Part shown: positions 10,717 to 21,154 of the stretch, piece after piece | Layout: each line of letters opens with the position of its first letter | Numbering within the stretch: the stretch's first letter is position 1 | DNA from: Lingula anatina | Taxonomy: Eukaryota; Brachiopoda; Lingulata; Lingulida; Lingulidae | Direction of reading: 5' to 3' | DNA length: 34,426 nt | Assembly (NCBI RefSeq): GCF_001039355.2 | Contig: NW_019773659.1 | Coordinates: forward strand, 311,698 to 346,123 | The notes under the pieces: generated by a model | Database searches by the model: none | Seen by the model: only the letters and a program-made list of their open reading frames with translations | Told to the model about the DNA's origin: nothing | Program-made: the position numbers and the translations under genes

Positions 10717-11460
10717 ATGACAACGCCAAAGCCATCCACGACGCAAGGCGAAAATCGATTTTCTATACGTCTTTTAAAAGAGGACCCGACTGAAAGCGAT
10801 CTAGTATGGAGCATGGTAGTCCGCAACATAAGCAACAGCATGATTTTAGGAATTACACTTAAAGGAATACGACATCCCCTGTTGAGCGTAGGGACCTTGA
10901 TGGTTTTCGCCGTTGTTTACCAATATCTAGGTAACATTGTGGTATCCGGAGCAGTCGCCACTGGAGGCTTAGTGTGCATAAGTTATGCAAACGCTTATTA
11001 CGGGTTAAAGTACAGACTGTTTAACAGTAAATCATCCCCCGATGGAAGTCACAAAATGTACGCGCACTACAATAGCGGGCAAAGGGGGCGTCGTTATTGG
11101 GTCGCCGAGCATGACGGGGTCATCATTGGTGGCGTAGGTATCCAAGAGCAACAGAAGTCAACAACGAGAAAAAGTGGAGAGCGGAGAACCACTGTGGCAG
11201 AGTTGAAAAGGATGGCCGTGGAGCCGGAATATAGAAGAATGGCTGTAGCCAAAGCCCTGTTGGACACTGCCATCGAGTTTGCCAAGCAGCAAGGCTACGA
11301 TGTGATTATATTGGATACATCTGAGATCCAGCGGGAAGCTATGCGCTTTTACTTGAAGTGTGGATTTGAGGAAATCGGTGTTACCCGGTGTGATACGGTG
11401 TTTCCCCTTTTCAGCTACAATTTACACAATTTCAGACGACGTCCTAACAAAAAGGCATAG
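10717..11460 (+). CDS. NAT8-like N-acetyltransferase copy B (motif A Gly to Ala)
   Basis: This encodes 247 residues from ATG at 10717, chosen because a splice acceptor TCTTGCAG lies at 10693-10700 and is conserved in all three paralogues. The open frame further upstream is intron or UTR. Residues about 42-97 are a hydrophobic hairpin, as in NAT8-family proteins that sit in the ER membrane. Residues about 125-235 form the GNAT fold: YWVAEHDGVIIGG, LKRMAVEPEYRR, ALLDTAIEFAK, VIILDTSEIQ and AMRFYLKCGFEEIG. The acetyl-CoA loop is RRMAVA, where copies A and C have RRMGVA; one base (11243) changes the conserved Gly176 to Ala. The stop is TAG, where copy C reads CAG and continues 13 more residues. 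Likely role is acetyl-CoA-dependent N-acetylation; substrate unknown. Activity may be reduced. Confidence 0.85.
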   Translation: MTTPKPSTTQGENRFSIRLLKEDPTESDLVWSMVVRNISNSMILGITLKGIRHPLLSVGTLMVFAVVYQYLGNIVVSGAVATGGLVCISYANAYYGLKYRLFNSKSSPDGSHKMYAHYNSGQRGRRYWVAEHDGVIIGGVGIQEQQKSTTRKSGERRTTVAELKRMAVEPEYRRMAVAKALLDTAIEFAKQQGYDVIILDTSEIQREAMRFYLKCGFEEIGVTRCDTVFPLFSYNLHNFRRRPNKKA

Positions 11461-11875
11461 GTACAGGTACAATTATTTTTGTCAACTGTTGAACGCTGAT
11501 CTTGCATGAGATTATTGCTATATGCTGACAAACACCCTTAAGTTATATGCCTACCATAGGTTTATATGGTCTGTTATTGATATTATTTTTGGGTAAAATT
11601 AAACAATGACTTATGGTAATTCTCTTAGTTACACTACTTGAAACTGTATGCTGGCATTTGGTTTGCTTTTGTGGCTAAAAATTGACTTCAGATGCATCTT
11701 TAAGATATGGAGTGATCAAATCAATTGAAGAAATTATATAAACCCGGTCCTGAATTTGATGGCCTCCCCTGGTACACTAAAGTAAAGGGTACACCAACAA
11801 GGGGGCGGGGGCGATTGTCCTAACCCCTCTCCCTCCTCCCAACCAGAAGGCGCTGGGCACTTTGGGTGCAGATAA

Positions 11876-12305
11876 TACCCTGACACCGAAAGTGACACCA
11901 AGATGGAGTTCACAATAAAGATTAAGAGCAGAGATAATGTTAAGAAATTGAGCCCACATTTAATTTTGTTGATTTCAGACTAAGCAGCATGTTAAGGATT
12001 AAGCGCAGAGATAAATGTTGAATAACCAATATGTGGTGACTTCCAACACTTCCCTCAGTGTAACAGCTGGGTGCATATATACCCTGACACCGAAAGTGAC
12101 ACCAAAATGGAGTTAGTCTAAATTTGATGATTTCAGACTTCTGTTCACAATAAAGATTAAGCGCAGAGATAATGTTAAGAAATTGAGCTCCTATTTAATT
12201 TTGACGATTTCAGACCTAACAGCATGTTAAGGATTAAGCGCAGAGAAAAATACTGAATAACCAATATATGGCGACTTCCATCACTTCCCTCGGTGTAACA
12301 GCTGG
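11876..12305. repeat. Tandem duplication, 204-bp offset
   Basis: Two adjacent units both begin TACCCTGACACCGAAAGTGA (11876 and 12080) and end near TAACAGCTGG. They are present once in the paralogous block (about 28978-29175). The second unit carries an insertion of about 20 bp. Confidence 0.8.
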
Positions 12306-12895
12306 CGCCGTCACAGTATTGGTTAGTGTATGCAGCGGTATCAGTAGTTTATTGGGACAATTAACCGCTATGTTTACCGGTGTAACGAAACTGAGGGTCC
12401 GTGTAACAGAAAGCCCGCACTCCATATAGTTATAATGGTTAGAGTTAGCCTGACCTAAATGGGTCGAAATATAGGGCAAGGCTTAATTACCTGTACAAAT
12501 GATTCATGTTACACTGGTGACCAGTGGTGACAGCTGACCAGTGATGAAGAATCTGCATGCATGAATTTATTTGTATGACTGTGCGAAAAAACATTTTTTC
12601 TGTACTTTAGTTTATTCCATTTATTAGATTATACCAAGAAACAGGCATTAAATTGTGACATTATTTGTGATTGTTTGTATGTTTTGTTTCATGTCATCAA
12701 CAATTTGTACGAACGGGCTGCTTAAGTCATAATGTCATAATGCTTAAGTCATAAAAGTATATAGCCGCTCGGTGGAAATTCTCTCAAGAAACGATGCATC
12801 TTTAGACTTAAATAACTAGATATTTTCTTTGGGTAACCATCACATACCCTTGCGGTTCTTCATTCCCTCAAGAGATGTGACCCCCCCCCCCTACC

Positions 12896-13182
12896 CCCGC
12901 CGCACGAAAATGCAGTAGTATCGAAGTAGCAAAAAAAGCATTAAGGCAGTAGTGGTGTGGAGCATATTTGCAGTAGAAATGCTGCATAGCCTACTGCAAT
13001 TCTACACCAAAAAGTACATAGGTTTGTACAGAGAGGAGAATTAATGCAGTAGATTAGCAGCATGATAGAAGCATGTTTCAAATATGCTAATTAGCTCCCA
13101 AATCGAAGCAGATTTGAAGCATGTTTGCGGTATGATTGCAGTAGTCTATTCTGCTAGAGTATCTACTGCGTTTTTTTGCGGG
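12896..13182. mobile_element. MITE family 1, second full copy
   Basis: This 287-bp copy is in the same orientation as 8597-8880. Right end TTTTTTTGCGGG read in reverse matches the left-end pattern (CCCGCAAAAAAACGCAGTAG against ACGAAAATGCAGTAG). No coding capacity. It lies directly at the end of the segmental duplication and is absent from the corresponding place near 29749. Confidence 0.87.
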
Positions 13183-14246
13183 AATTAATCATTTGTAATG
13201 AAATTTAGGGATCGTCTTATCTTGTCCGTGTACGCCATTGTGCTCATAATTTCCCAATTTCTTCATAGACAGTAAGAGTGACAAACTTGAAGGGGGGTTG
13301 AATAATAATACGCTGTATAAAGTATTGAAAGAGGTAAAGTAAGCTTGTTAATTAATCTGATTAAGAAGTAAAGTTCAAGGATTACTTCTCTTGGTTTGAT
13401 GTTACAGGATGCTACATGTAAAACAGAAGAGTTATTAGCAAACTTCATTAATGAAATTTTGGTACAATGGGTTGATAAGTTAAAGCTTTTAGGTATCTAC
13501 CGGCGGTACATGAACATTAATTACAGTGCCACGTCTATCCTGCCCGACTGAAAAACAACAATATACCTGGTATTTGAGTTTATTTGTCTCATATCATTTC
13601 AGCAGTCTGGGGCTATCAGACTTTTAAACAGTTCTAGACCCGTTGCTGCTGCACATGCGTGGACGTCTTGTCTGTTGCTTGTGATATACGTGCATTTGTT
13701 ACCTATGGCTTGCACATTACATGACAGTGCATTTAACATCGTAGTCCAAATTATATTTTTCATTCATTGCACTGTGGACTTCCGAGTAGTTAAAGCCAGT
13801 GCCGAGTGCCTTAAATGATCGAAACTTCTTTGTTAACCAAACGAGCACATGCAATGTCTGTATTATGTCAATCTTGATTAGAAACCAGCCTTAAAACAAA
13901 AAAGGGAGACAAATGCTCCGTATGGATTAACAAAAATATTTGTTACTTATTTTTTGCACATTATATGCGTGACAGTGCATTAAACACTGTAGTTCAATTG
14001 TTGTTGTGCTGCAGTTTAAAAATAGGTAAACCATGTTAATGTACAATCCCCATTAAGATAAATCCAGTTACCTTCAATGAGACCTTTTGATTAACAAAGG
14101 AGCAGAATGTCTGTATTATATCATTCTTGAGTAGATAACAGCCTTTTAACATAAAAGAAAAGCAGAAATGCTTCGTGTGGATAAAGAAAAACGGACGCTT
14201 TGTTATATTTCTGTCAAACAAATTTTGACGAATGATGTTTTCTTTC
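13183..14246. other. 3' flank of pentraxin gene; part duplicated, part inverted
   Basis: From 13541 onward the sequence matches 20448 onward in the same orientation, as the 3' flank of the pentraxin duplication. The adjacent part, 13263-13500, matches 20150-20385 in inverted orientation. No gene recognised. Confidence 0.6.
13263..13500. repeat. Inverted repeat partner of 20150-20385
   Basis: Segments such as CTTGAAGGGGG, TTAATTAATCTGATTAAGAA and TAAAGCTTTTAGGT occur here. Their reverse complements occur in reverse order at 20150-20385. Identity is moderate, with indels. Confidence 0.7.
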
Positions 14247-14482
14247 TTATTTGTATCTGCAAAGAACTTCTCCATACGTAGACATTTCGTGACTTTCTTT
14301 GGTAACGGTATCCCATGAGATGACGTTTCCTCCAAGATTTTCGCCACAATTTGCCATTGCTGTGACGTTAACATTGTTGGTGTTCCAGACATTGACGCTT
14401 GTGATGTCACCAACATATGCTTGATAAACATCAAATCCCCCGCCTACACTGTCTTGGTCTTGCCCAACAATCCATGTTCCAT
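14247..14482 (-). CDS. Exon: pentraxin domain, C-terminal part
   Basis: The correct frame reads GTWIVGQDQDSVGGGFDVYQ, then VGDITSVNVWNT and MANCGENLGGNVISWD, ending at TAA. The residues D, Q, D, D and Q match the calcium-binding positions of the family. The long open frame ending at 14036 leaves this frame and is a shadow. Confidence 0.85.
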
Positions 14483-17400
14483 CTTTAAATAAAATTAGTT
14501 ATTTCAACCTACCTTTACCTATTCGTGTATAAAGCTTATAAATAAACATGGCGCTTGTGCACAATGTATGTCACAACAAATTTGGCAACGATCCAAATTT
14601 TCATCGAATGTACTACTAATTCATAATAGTGTCAAATCTACCAACGTGACCTCCGAAACTATAATGAAAGAATTGTCAAGATTGATATTGACTTTGTGAG
14701 AAATGATTGGTAATTTCTTACTTGGCGGTATGCTCCTAGACGTCTGGAAACCAGTGCCCCTGGCTGCTGGCATGCCATCTCTGAATACTGACCACGCTCC
14801 AACGCCATTGTTCCAAGCGAAACACCAATGGTGCCAGGCTCCATCACTCATTTCAGAACTCGGAATTGATGTTGTGATTCGCTGTCTAAATATATAGAAA
14901 AAGATGTTTCCATTCCCTTCGTACCCAGTGAGGAACGCATTGTGGCTGCCACTCACGGCGTAAGACAGGTGATGTATAAGGTGCGATGCAGCAAAGGTTG
15001 TCTTGGCCCACAGACAGGCTGTAATGGCAGTCATCTCAGGTGTGGTGGTAGTCAACTTCACGTATCGCTCTGTGGACTGCGGAAATGGCCAACGGAAGAT
15101 CGTAGTTTTATCTGAAAGTAAGAGAGGTACGTGTGTCTTACACATTGTGGGACCGTTTTCCAGAAAAGTCTTTTGTTTTGTTTTGTATATGAATTTTAGA
15201 GCAGCTTTACAAGCCGGTGTAACGAAATTTGACTGGTTTGCTTAAATACTGAAAGAGACCAAATGTCAGTATTTTCAGAGTAAAGTGAGAAAAAAGATCA
15301 AATTGAAAAAGAACATAATCGCCACCAAAAACACATCAGAAGAGCACTGTCTTAACACACATTCACATTAAAAACACTTTATGCCAAGCATCAGTAAAAT
15401 GTCTCATGTCAGCAAGAAACTGGTTGCAAATTTTCCCTAGTAGTATGACCACCATTTGCATGAATCACCGCAATACACCTTCTGCACATGCTCTGAAGAA
15501 AGCGGGGTAACTGTTGTTGGGTAATCTGGTCTCACTCTTCCACCAAAGCATCCTAGAGTTACCGAATCGTTATGCGAGCGTTCTGTCGAGCTCGAATGCG
15601 GTTCAATGTTCAATGGGATTGAGGTCTGGTGACCTTGCAGGTCATTCCATACGAGTAATACCTTACTGCTCCAAGTAAGCGTTCACAACATTGGCTCGAT
15701 GGGGTAACATTATCCTTCATTAGGATGAAGGTGTCCTTAACAGCGCATGCATAGGGACGGACTATAGGGAAAACTATCTCATTTCGATACATGAAACCAG
15801 TGAGAGTCCCATTCCGGATCACGTGAAGGTCAATAAGCCCATGCACTGAAATTTTACCCCATACCAGAACTGATGGTCCAACAAACTGATCATGCTCGAA
15901 GGTGTTTGGCTGACTGTTGTACTCCCCAGGTCGTCTTCACACCTCCTGCTTCGATCCAGAAAGTGTAAGCAAAACATGGACTCATGATGCCGGCGTGCTT
16001 GGAGGGTAAAGTAGCAGTCTTGCTGATGAGGTGTTGTCGGTCTCGGGCGACCGCCAACAGGACGCCGGTTCACCTGCCCATGCCTCCGGTACCTTGTCCA
16101 GGCTCTGGATATCACGCCTTAGTATGTGCCGAGGGGAGTGGGTACATGACACTGCGTATTGTTACCCTGGAGTACCCCGATAGCCCGATTAGTTTTGCTG
16201 GTGGTAAGTGATTTCTCTGTCTTCTTGGAGGCATTACAACATTGACAATTAAAAGCTCATCAGGAGAAAAAAGCTCACCCTTATTTGAGCTGAGGGACCA
16301 GCTTGGGTGTTTTTACTCGTGTGCATTCAACCAAAACAACAACAACAACAACATCAATGACTAATACGTACAGGTATGGTACAGGTATGGTTGTGCAACT
16401 TTATGTCGGAGACCAAGAAAATATACATAGGTAAAATTATCATTCCATAAGAATAAGATTTCTGGCAAATGTTGACTGGTGTAGTTAGGGTTAGCCTGAC
16501 CTCAGTGTGTCAAAATTTAGGGCGAGGCATACCTGTAGAAAGAAAGTGGGGGCGGACTCTTTATCATGGGGGACTCTGTCACGTTATATAAGTCGGTGAG
16601 ACAGCATAGAATCAACTTATGACTGTTTACTAAATGCTTTTTTTATCTACAATGAAAATATCCTATCACCATGCATGAGTGTAAAATAAATCCAAAGAAA
16701 AACACACCGTGGCCCAGGTAAAAGATTTATGATTATGTAGTAATAGAAAAAACCTTTAGACATGGGCGTCTTTGGGAGTATTCACATCGAGAAGAACCGA
16801 GGTCTAGCAAGACCGGGACCTAAATATGGTGGACCTTCATGAAAGGAAGACCGCGTAATCCATTAATGGTCACTCAATGACAATGGTTTTGTTGAAGAAA
16901 GAACCAGAAAATCAAAAATTATGTGTGTAAAAATTGTGTACTGACACCAAACTCGCGTCCCACAGCATGCATGTCATGTCTCTGTTATTTATCACGATAT
17001 CTTAAAAATTCTGACGAACTAATCACACAAAAAATACTGCAGAAGTAATAAGCTTGTTAGCCTATACAGTATGTTATCTTATTATAATGTTTCAAGATGA
17101 CAACTTCATGCGTTATATATGGTCAGCTATTCTTTGATTGGCTATTGCTCATCTCTCTTAAATTGCATGGCTTTAACATATTTTTTCTTTTATTATCAAC
17201 TTCCTTTTAATAAGGACGAATGACCTTGCTGGAAATCGTCACGCCCCCACCCTTATTCAACCTATTTCAGTTATACTTCCAAGACTTAATTCAATAAAGT
17301 ATATATTTTAACATAAAAAACACAAAACCGTCACTTTGTTTCTTAATAAAAAAACAAATGTGCATCTTGTTTATCCGATTCAAAATATAAACGAATATTC

Positions 17401-18200
17401 TGACACTTTTTGTTAAGAGTGGCGATCTTGCTCTACTACTCAAATGTACATTTCTTCTAAGGGTCTCGTACCTGTTAGTCAATGACACCTGCTGAAAAGC
17501 ACAGTGATTTATCAGGTGTGCATCTAATATCCACGGGCGAATAATTATCAAAACCCAGTGGTTTTGAAATACGGGCCGCTGGCTCAAACAGGCGTCGTCA
17601 TAGTTACAAATCCTGTTTAGGTATACAATTGCGCAAAAACTGTATGGCAGATGCATGCAAAATAGCAATATATCATTTTTGAAAGCAAAGTTTTCCCAAC
17701 ACCCTATCAAATTATGTCCGCCTTCGTGGTGGGTATTTGACACACACCCTTTCTCCATCTTAAATCATGTTGTTCACATGGCTCCTGAGATCAGGGATGT
17801 TTGCATTGCTGATAATTCGTGGCATCTAGCTCATGGACTTCTATGCCATTCAAATTAATACCACATAAAAAAGCAGTATAGTACTTCATACCTGTTGGAG
17901 GAACGAGGAACTGACAGCCGGCGTCTGCCACTACATCCACCATGTCTTTATTCGCATTATTCGCAATTGCCTCGTATATGGAACAAGTTTGCGCCTCCAT
18001 GCAAAACTGAGCGGCGTACCCACCCAACGTCTGTATCCTTAACGAGCAGTCCTCGGCAGAGTTGGCCCTAAAGCTCCCTAAGCTGTTGACGCGGAGAGGT
18101 AGAGATTGTTCTGGCATAGACAGATAGCCTTGGACGACGTATCTTGCTGTCCGTATGGTCTGACTGGTCGCAACTCCAATCAGAAATCCCCAAATGATAA
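14247..18200 (-). CDS. Secreted PAN/apple-like and pentraxin-domain protein (copy 1)
   Basis: Three coding exons are supported: 18200-17892, 15111-14722 and 14482-14247. All junctions are GT-AG and phase 1. The first carries a hydrophobic signal-peptide end (IIWGFLIGVATSQ) and a cysteine-containing domain resembling PAN/apple (SAEDCSLRI, QFCMEAQTCSIYE, ADAGCQF). The second and third make a pentraxin domain: ITACLWAKT, DGAWHHWCFAW, then NGTWIVGQDQDSVGGGFD formed across the last intron, which matches the calcium-binding pentraxin signature. It ends EVLCRYK and TAA at 14249-14247. The exon with the initiator Met was not found; the 18200 acceptor needs a phase-1 upstream exon. Pentraxin domains bind ligands through calcium, often in innate recognition; the ligand here is unknown. 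The 2.8-kb intron holds a dead Tc1-like copy. Confidence 0.8.
14722..15111 (-). CDS. Exon: pentraxin domain, N-terminal part
   Basis: Acceptor CTTTCAG, donor GTAAGA, 390 bp. It encodes KTTIFRWPFPQSTERYVKL, then TACLWAKT, NIFFYI and GAWHHWCFAWNNGVGAWSVF. Cys of CLWAKT and Cys of HWCFAW are the pair usually disulphide-bonded in pentraxins. Confidence 0.82.
15420..16190 (-). mobile_element. Decayed Tc1-like transposase remnant
   Basis: Reading the - strand from 16190 gives TNRAIGVLQGNNTQ, then after a TAA codon GVISRAWTRYRRHGQVNRRP and VGGRPRPTTP (helix-turn-helix and GRPR hook). It continues with GLIDLHVIRNGTLTGFMYRN, IVRPYA and DTFILMKDN (second catalytic Asp region), and ends DQITQQQLPRFLQSMCRRC then IHANGGHTT. 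Several frameshifts and stops are present and the first catalytic Asp region is poorly preserved. Terminal repeats were not delimited. It lies in the intron of the pentraxin gene on the same strand. Confidence 0.87.
16191..17891. other. Intron sequence of the pentraxin gene, nothing coding seen
   Basis: This is AT-rich intronic DNA. A diverged piece of the acetyltransferase 3' flank repeat is at about 16488-16545. Open frames around 17291-17858 have no recognisable domains and intron-like composition. Confidence 0.5.
17892..18200 (-). CDS. Exon: signal peptide end and PAN/apple-like domain
   Basis: Acceptor GCATTTTAG and donor GTATGA, 309 bp, phase 1 to phase 1. Four to five cysteines and the SAEDCSLRIQTLGGYAAQFC wording suggest PAN/apple, but the assignment is tentative. 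The frame beyond the donor is intronic. Confidence 0.7.
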
Positions 18201-18808
18201 CTAAAATGCAAGACAATGTGTCCGCTGTTCATTCTTTTCCATGCATTCTTGTATTCATTGCAATTGGATATTTTTTAACAAAATGCCCGGAGGCATCCAT
18301 AACGCCAAATTGAACGCTTCTTAGATATGTCAATGCTATTGCTATATTTGGTTATAGTAACAAACCACCCGGAACTTTTACGAATTTCGATTATCAACTA
18401 AAACTTGATGTGGATGCCTCATATTTGATACCAGAAATATCATCCCAAAAGCAAAGGTAACAAGCGGGTGTATTTTTTAACAATGAAGTGTTTTTAAATA
18501 TGACATGTAGCTTAACTCTAAGTTTTTTATCAGTCATGATTGACGAATTTTACTGCCATTTCGGTTGATGGATCGAGCTCTAAACAGAAAGTTCAAAGCG
18601 CCGCTTAAAACAAGACGATGTTATTTTTTAAGTCTAATAGACTGAATAATTTAACGTAATTTTGTCTTCCTTTAAGCTAAGATCTTTTTAAATGTCAATT
18701 ATGCCCATTTCCATCTAGTAATAAAACAAACCTCTTACTGTGAGCAAACATCTTACCCCAAAACATAGTTGATCAAAGACCGCAAAATCCTCTAGGAGAA
18801 CGAAAAAC
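18201..18808. other. Upstream of pentraxin copy 1, nothing recognised
   Basis: This stretch probably includes intron and perhaps the missing first exon with the initiator Met. I found no convincing ATG plus phase-1 donor on the - strand. Confidence 0.35.
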
Positions 18809-19228
18809 ACTTAAGAGGGCTAACACATATAAACCTTAATTTGTCGACAGGTGGTGCTGTCGTTAATGTATTAATTAATCATGCTCCTCTCTGTGATATT
18901 TATTTGTTTACCATTACCAACGTATTGTCTGTTTTTAGTAACACACCGGAATTTGCAATCTGGCCTCTCAAGGCGTCTCTTGTAGAAACCGGTAATTTGT
19001 CATCAGAGGAGAGNTAAAACAGACTTAAGAGGGCTAACACATATAAACCTTAATTTGTCGACAGGTGGTGCTGTCGTTAATGTATTAATTAATCATGTTC
19101 CTCTCTGTGATATTTATTTGTTTACCATTACCACCGTATTGTCTGTTTTTAGTAACACACCGGAATTTGCAATCTGGCCTCTCAAGGCGTCTCTTGTAGA
19201 CACCGGTAATTTGTCATCAGAGGAGAGG
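18809..19228. repeat. Tandem duplication, 214-bp unit, with an ambiguous base at the junction
   Basis: Two nearly identical units begin ACTTAAGAGGGCTAACAC at 18809 and 19023 and end TGTCATCAGAGGAGAG. The single N at 19014 lies at the boundary between them. A diverged third segment sharing the following sequence (TTGTCATCAG to CACACGCAAAGGT) is at about 19598-19726. No protein is supported. Confidence 0.85.
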
Positions 19229-20447
19229 GTGACATATATTTGCAGATATTTGCCCATAACTGTAATGATGTTAAATTTCATTAGCAAATGTAATTGTAAC
19301 CGCTGTCTGAAATAAACACTGTGTTTTTTTGCCACACGCAAAGGTCACCCCAAGACCCCGTAACTCGAAAGCATCGCACATTGCCACCGAGCGCAATTAA
19401 GCGTCTCGATTTCATAACTCGCCCATACTCGCCCTATATAATAGCCTCGAAATTTAAGGTGGTATCGCTATATTTGCAATTCCCAATATTGTTTAGTTAC
19501 GGAGCCCTGGTTATTTTTCGTGACACTTTGATTATGCATTCAGGTTCTACAAGGTCTCGTCTTTGTAGGCCGGGTATTTAAGCGGCTGGGCATATTTTGT
19601 CATCAGTGGCGATGGTAACTTACTTCAAAATATGTCTCCATAACTGTGATAATGTGTCAATTCATCCGCAAATGTGATTGTTACAACAATCTAAATAAGC
19701 ATTGTGTTTTTGGCACACGCAAAGGTAACTCCAGGCACGGACAGGCAGCAGAATGAAGTTTTTTTTTTCCTTTGTGCCATTTCCTAAGCAATAAAAGTCT
19801 GTAGGATGAATGCAAACGTGGGTTCGATTATGTGCAAGACTCATAGCGAGGCGCACAGTATAGAAATGTGTCCAATAGATCACTTACATGGGTGGTAAAT
19901 ATTTTATGGGTGGACGGGAACCCATCGCTCGACACTTGTACTCTATCAAATGATGCTATGCAACTAATTATTACAATGTATATCAGGAAACTGGCAAAGC
20001 ACTTGGTCAAATCTTGGTAAACATTAGAAAACTCCTTATTGTAGCTCTGTAAGAATTTATCAAACACTTAGCGTTCCACTAAAACCCTCATTTTTAATTA
20101 GCTTTTTTAGTATTACTGTATCATTTTTCAACTCAATGTTCATTAAGACACCTAAAAGCTTTAACTTAATGAAATTTGGTGACTTGATTTTTTTCTAAAG
20201 TCAGCTAGTTACTGCTTCTGTTTTACATGTAGCATTCTTTAACATCAAACCAAGACAAATGATTCTTGAACTTTATTTCTTAATCAGATTAATTAACAAT
20301 ACTACTTTATCTCTTTAAATAATTTATACAGTGTATCTTTAAACCCCCTTCAAGTTCCTCACTCTAACGGTCTATGAGGAAAAAGCAAAAAATCGGAAAA
20401 CTGCGGACGAGATAACAATATCCCTAAATGTCATCACAAATTTATTC
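19229..20447. other. Repeat-derived intergenic DNA
   Basis: It contains the third partial copy of the preceding repeat (19598-19726) and the inverted partner of 13263-13500 (20150-20385). No gene recognised. Confidence 0.5.
20150..20385. repeat. Inverted repeat partner of 13263-13500
   Basis: It matches 13263-13500 in reverse complement, and lies just outside the 3' edge of the second pentraxin copy, as its partner lies just outside that of the first. Confidence 0.7.
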
Positions 20448-21154
20448 TGCCCGACTGAAAAACAACCATGTGCTAGGTATTTGAGTTTATTTGTCTCATA
20501 TCATGTCAGCAGTCTGGCGCTATCAGACAGTCTTAGACCCGTCAATTGCTGCTGCACATGCGTGGACGTGTAGTCCGTCGCCTGTGATATACGTACATTT
20601 GTTACCTATTGCTTGCACATAACATGACAGTGAATTAAACTGCGTAGTCCAAATTGTATTTTTCATTCATTGCTGTTGTGCTGCACTGTGATAAAGGTAG
20701 TGCAACTTCCAGTTGTTAAAGCCAGTGCCGAGTGCCTTTAATGATCGAAACTTCTTTGTTAGACAAACGAGCACAATGTCTGTAATATTATGTCATTATT
20801 GAGTAGAAAACAGCTTTAAAACAAAAACGAAAAGACAAATGCTCCGTATTGATCAAGAAAAATGCTTGTTACTTATTGTTTGCACATTACATGCGTGACA
20901 GTGCAATAACACTGTGGTTCAAATTATCTTTTTAATCCATTGTTGTTGTGCTGCAGTGTTAAAGTAGGTAAACCATGTAAATGCACAATCCCCATAAAAA
21001 AATTCAGTTACCTTCAATGTGACTTTCTGATAAACAAAGGAGCAGAATGTCTGTATTATATCATTCTTGAGTAGATAACAGCCTTTAAACATAAAAGAAA
21101 AGGAGAAATGCTTCGTGTGGATTAAGAAAAAAATGATGCTTTGTTATATTTCTG

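Larger units (their letters stand above)
10474..12888. repeat. Segmental duplication, copy 1 (carries acetyltransferase B)
   Basis: This block matches 27570-29749 through the 5' flank, acetyltransferase gene and about 1.4 kb of 3' flank, with scattered substitutions and small indels. It is longer than the other copy mainly because of an internal tandem duplication (11876-12305). Similarity stops at a C-rich tract just before the MITE at 12896. A piece of the 3' flank (wording GGTTAGCCTGACCT) also recurs, more diverged, at about 16488-16545. Confidence 0.88.

Noticed and set aside
14036-14434. 132-codon open frame on the - strand
   Set aside because: It overlaps the last pentraxin exon in another frame. 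The homologous frame ends at 14247.
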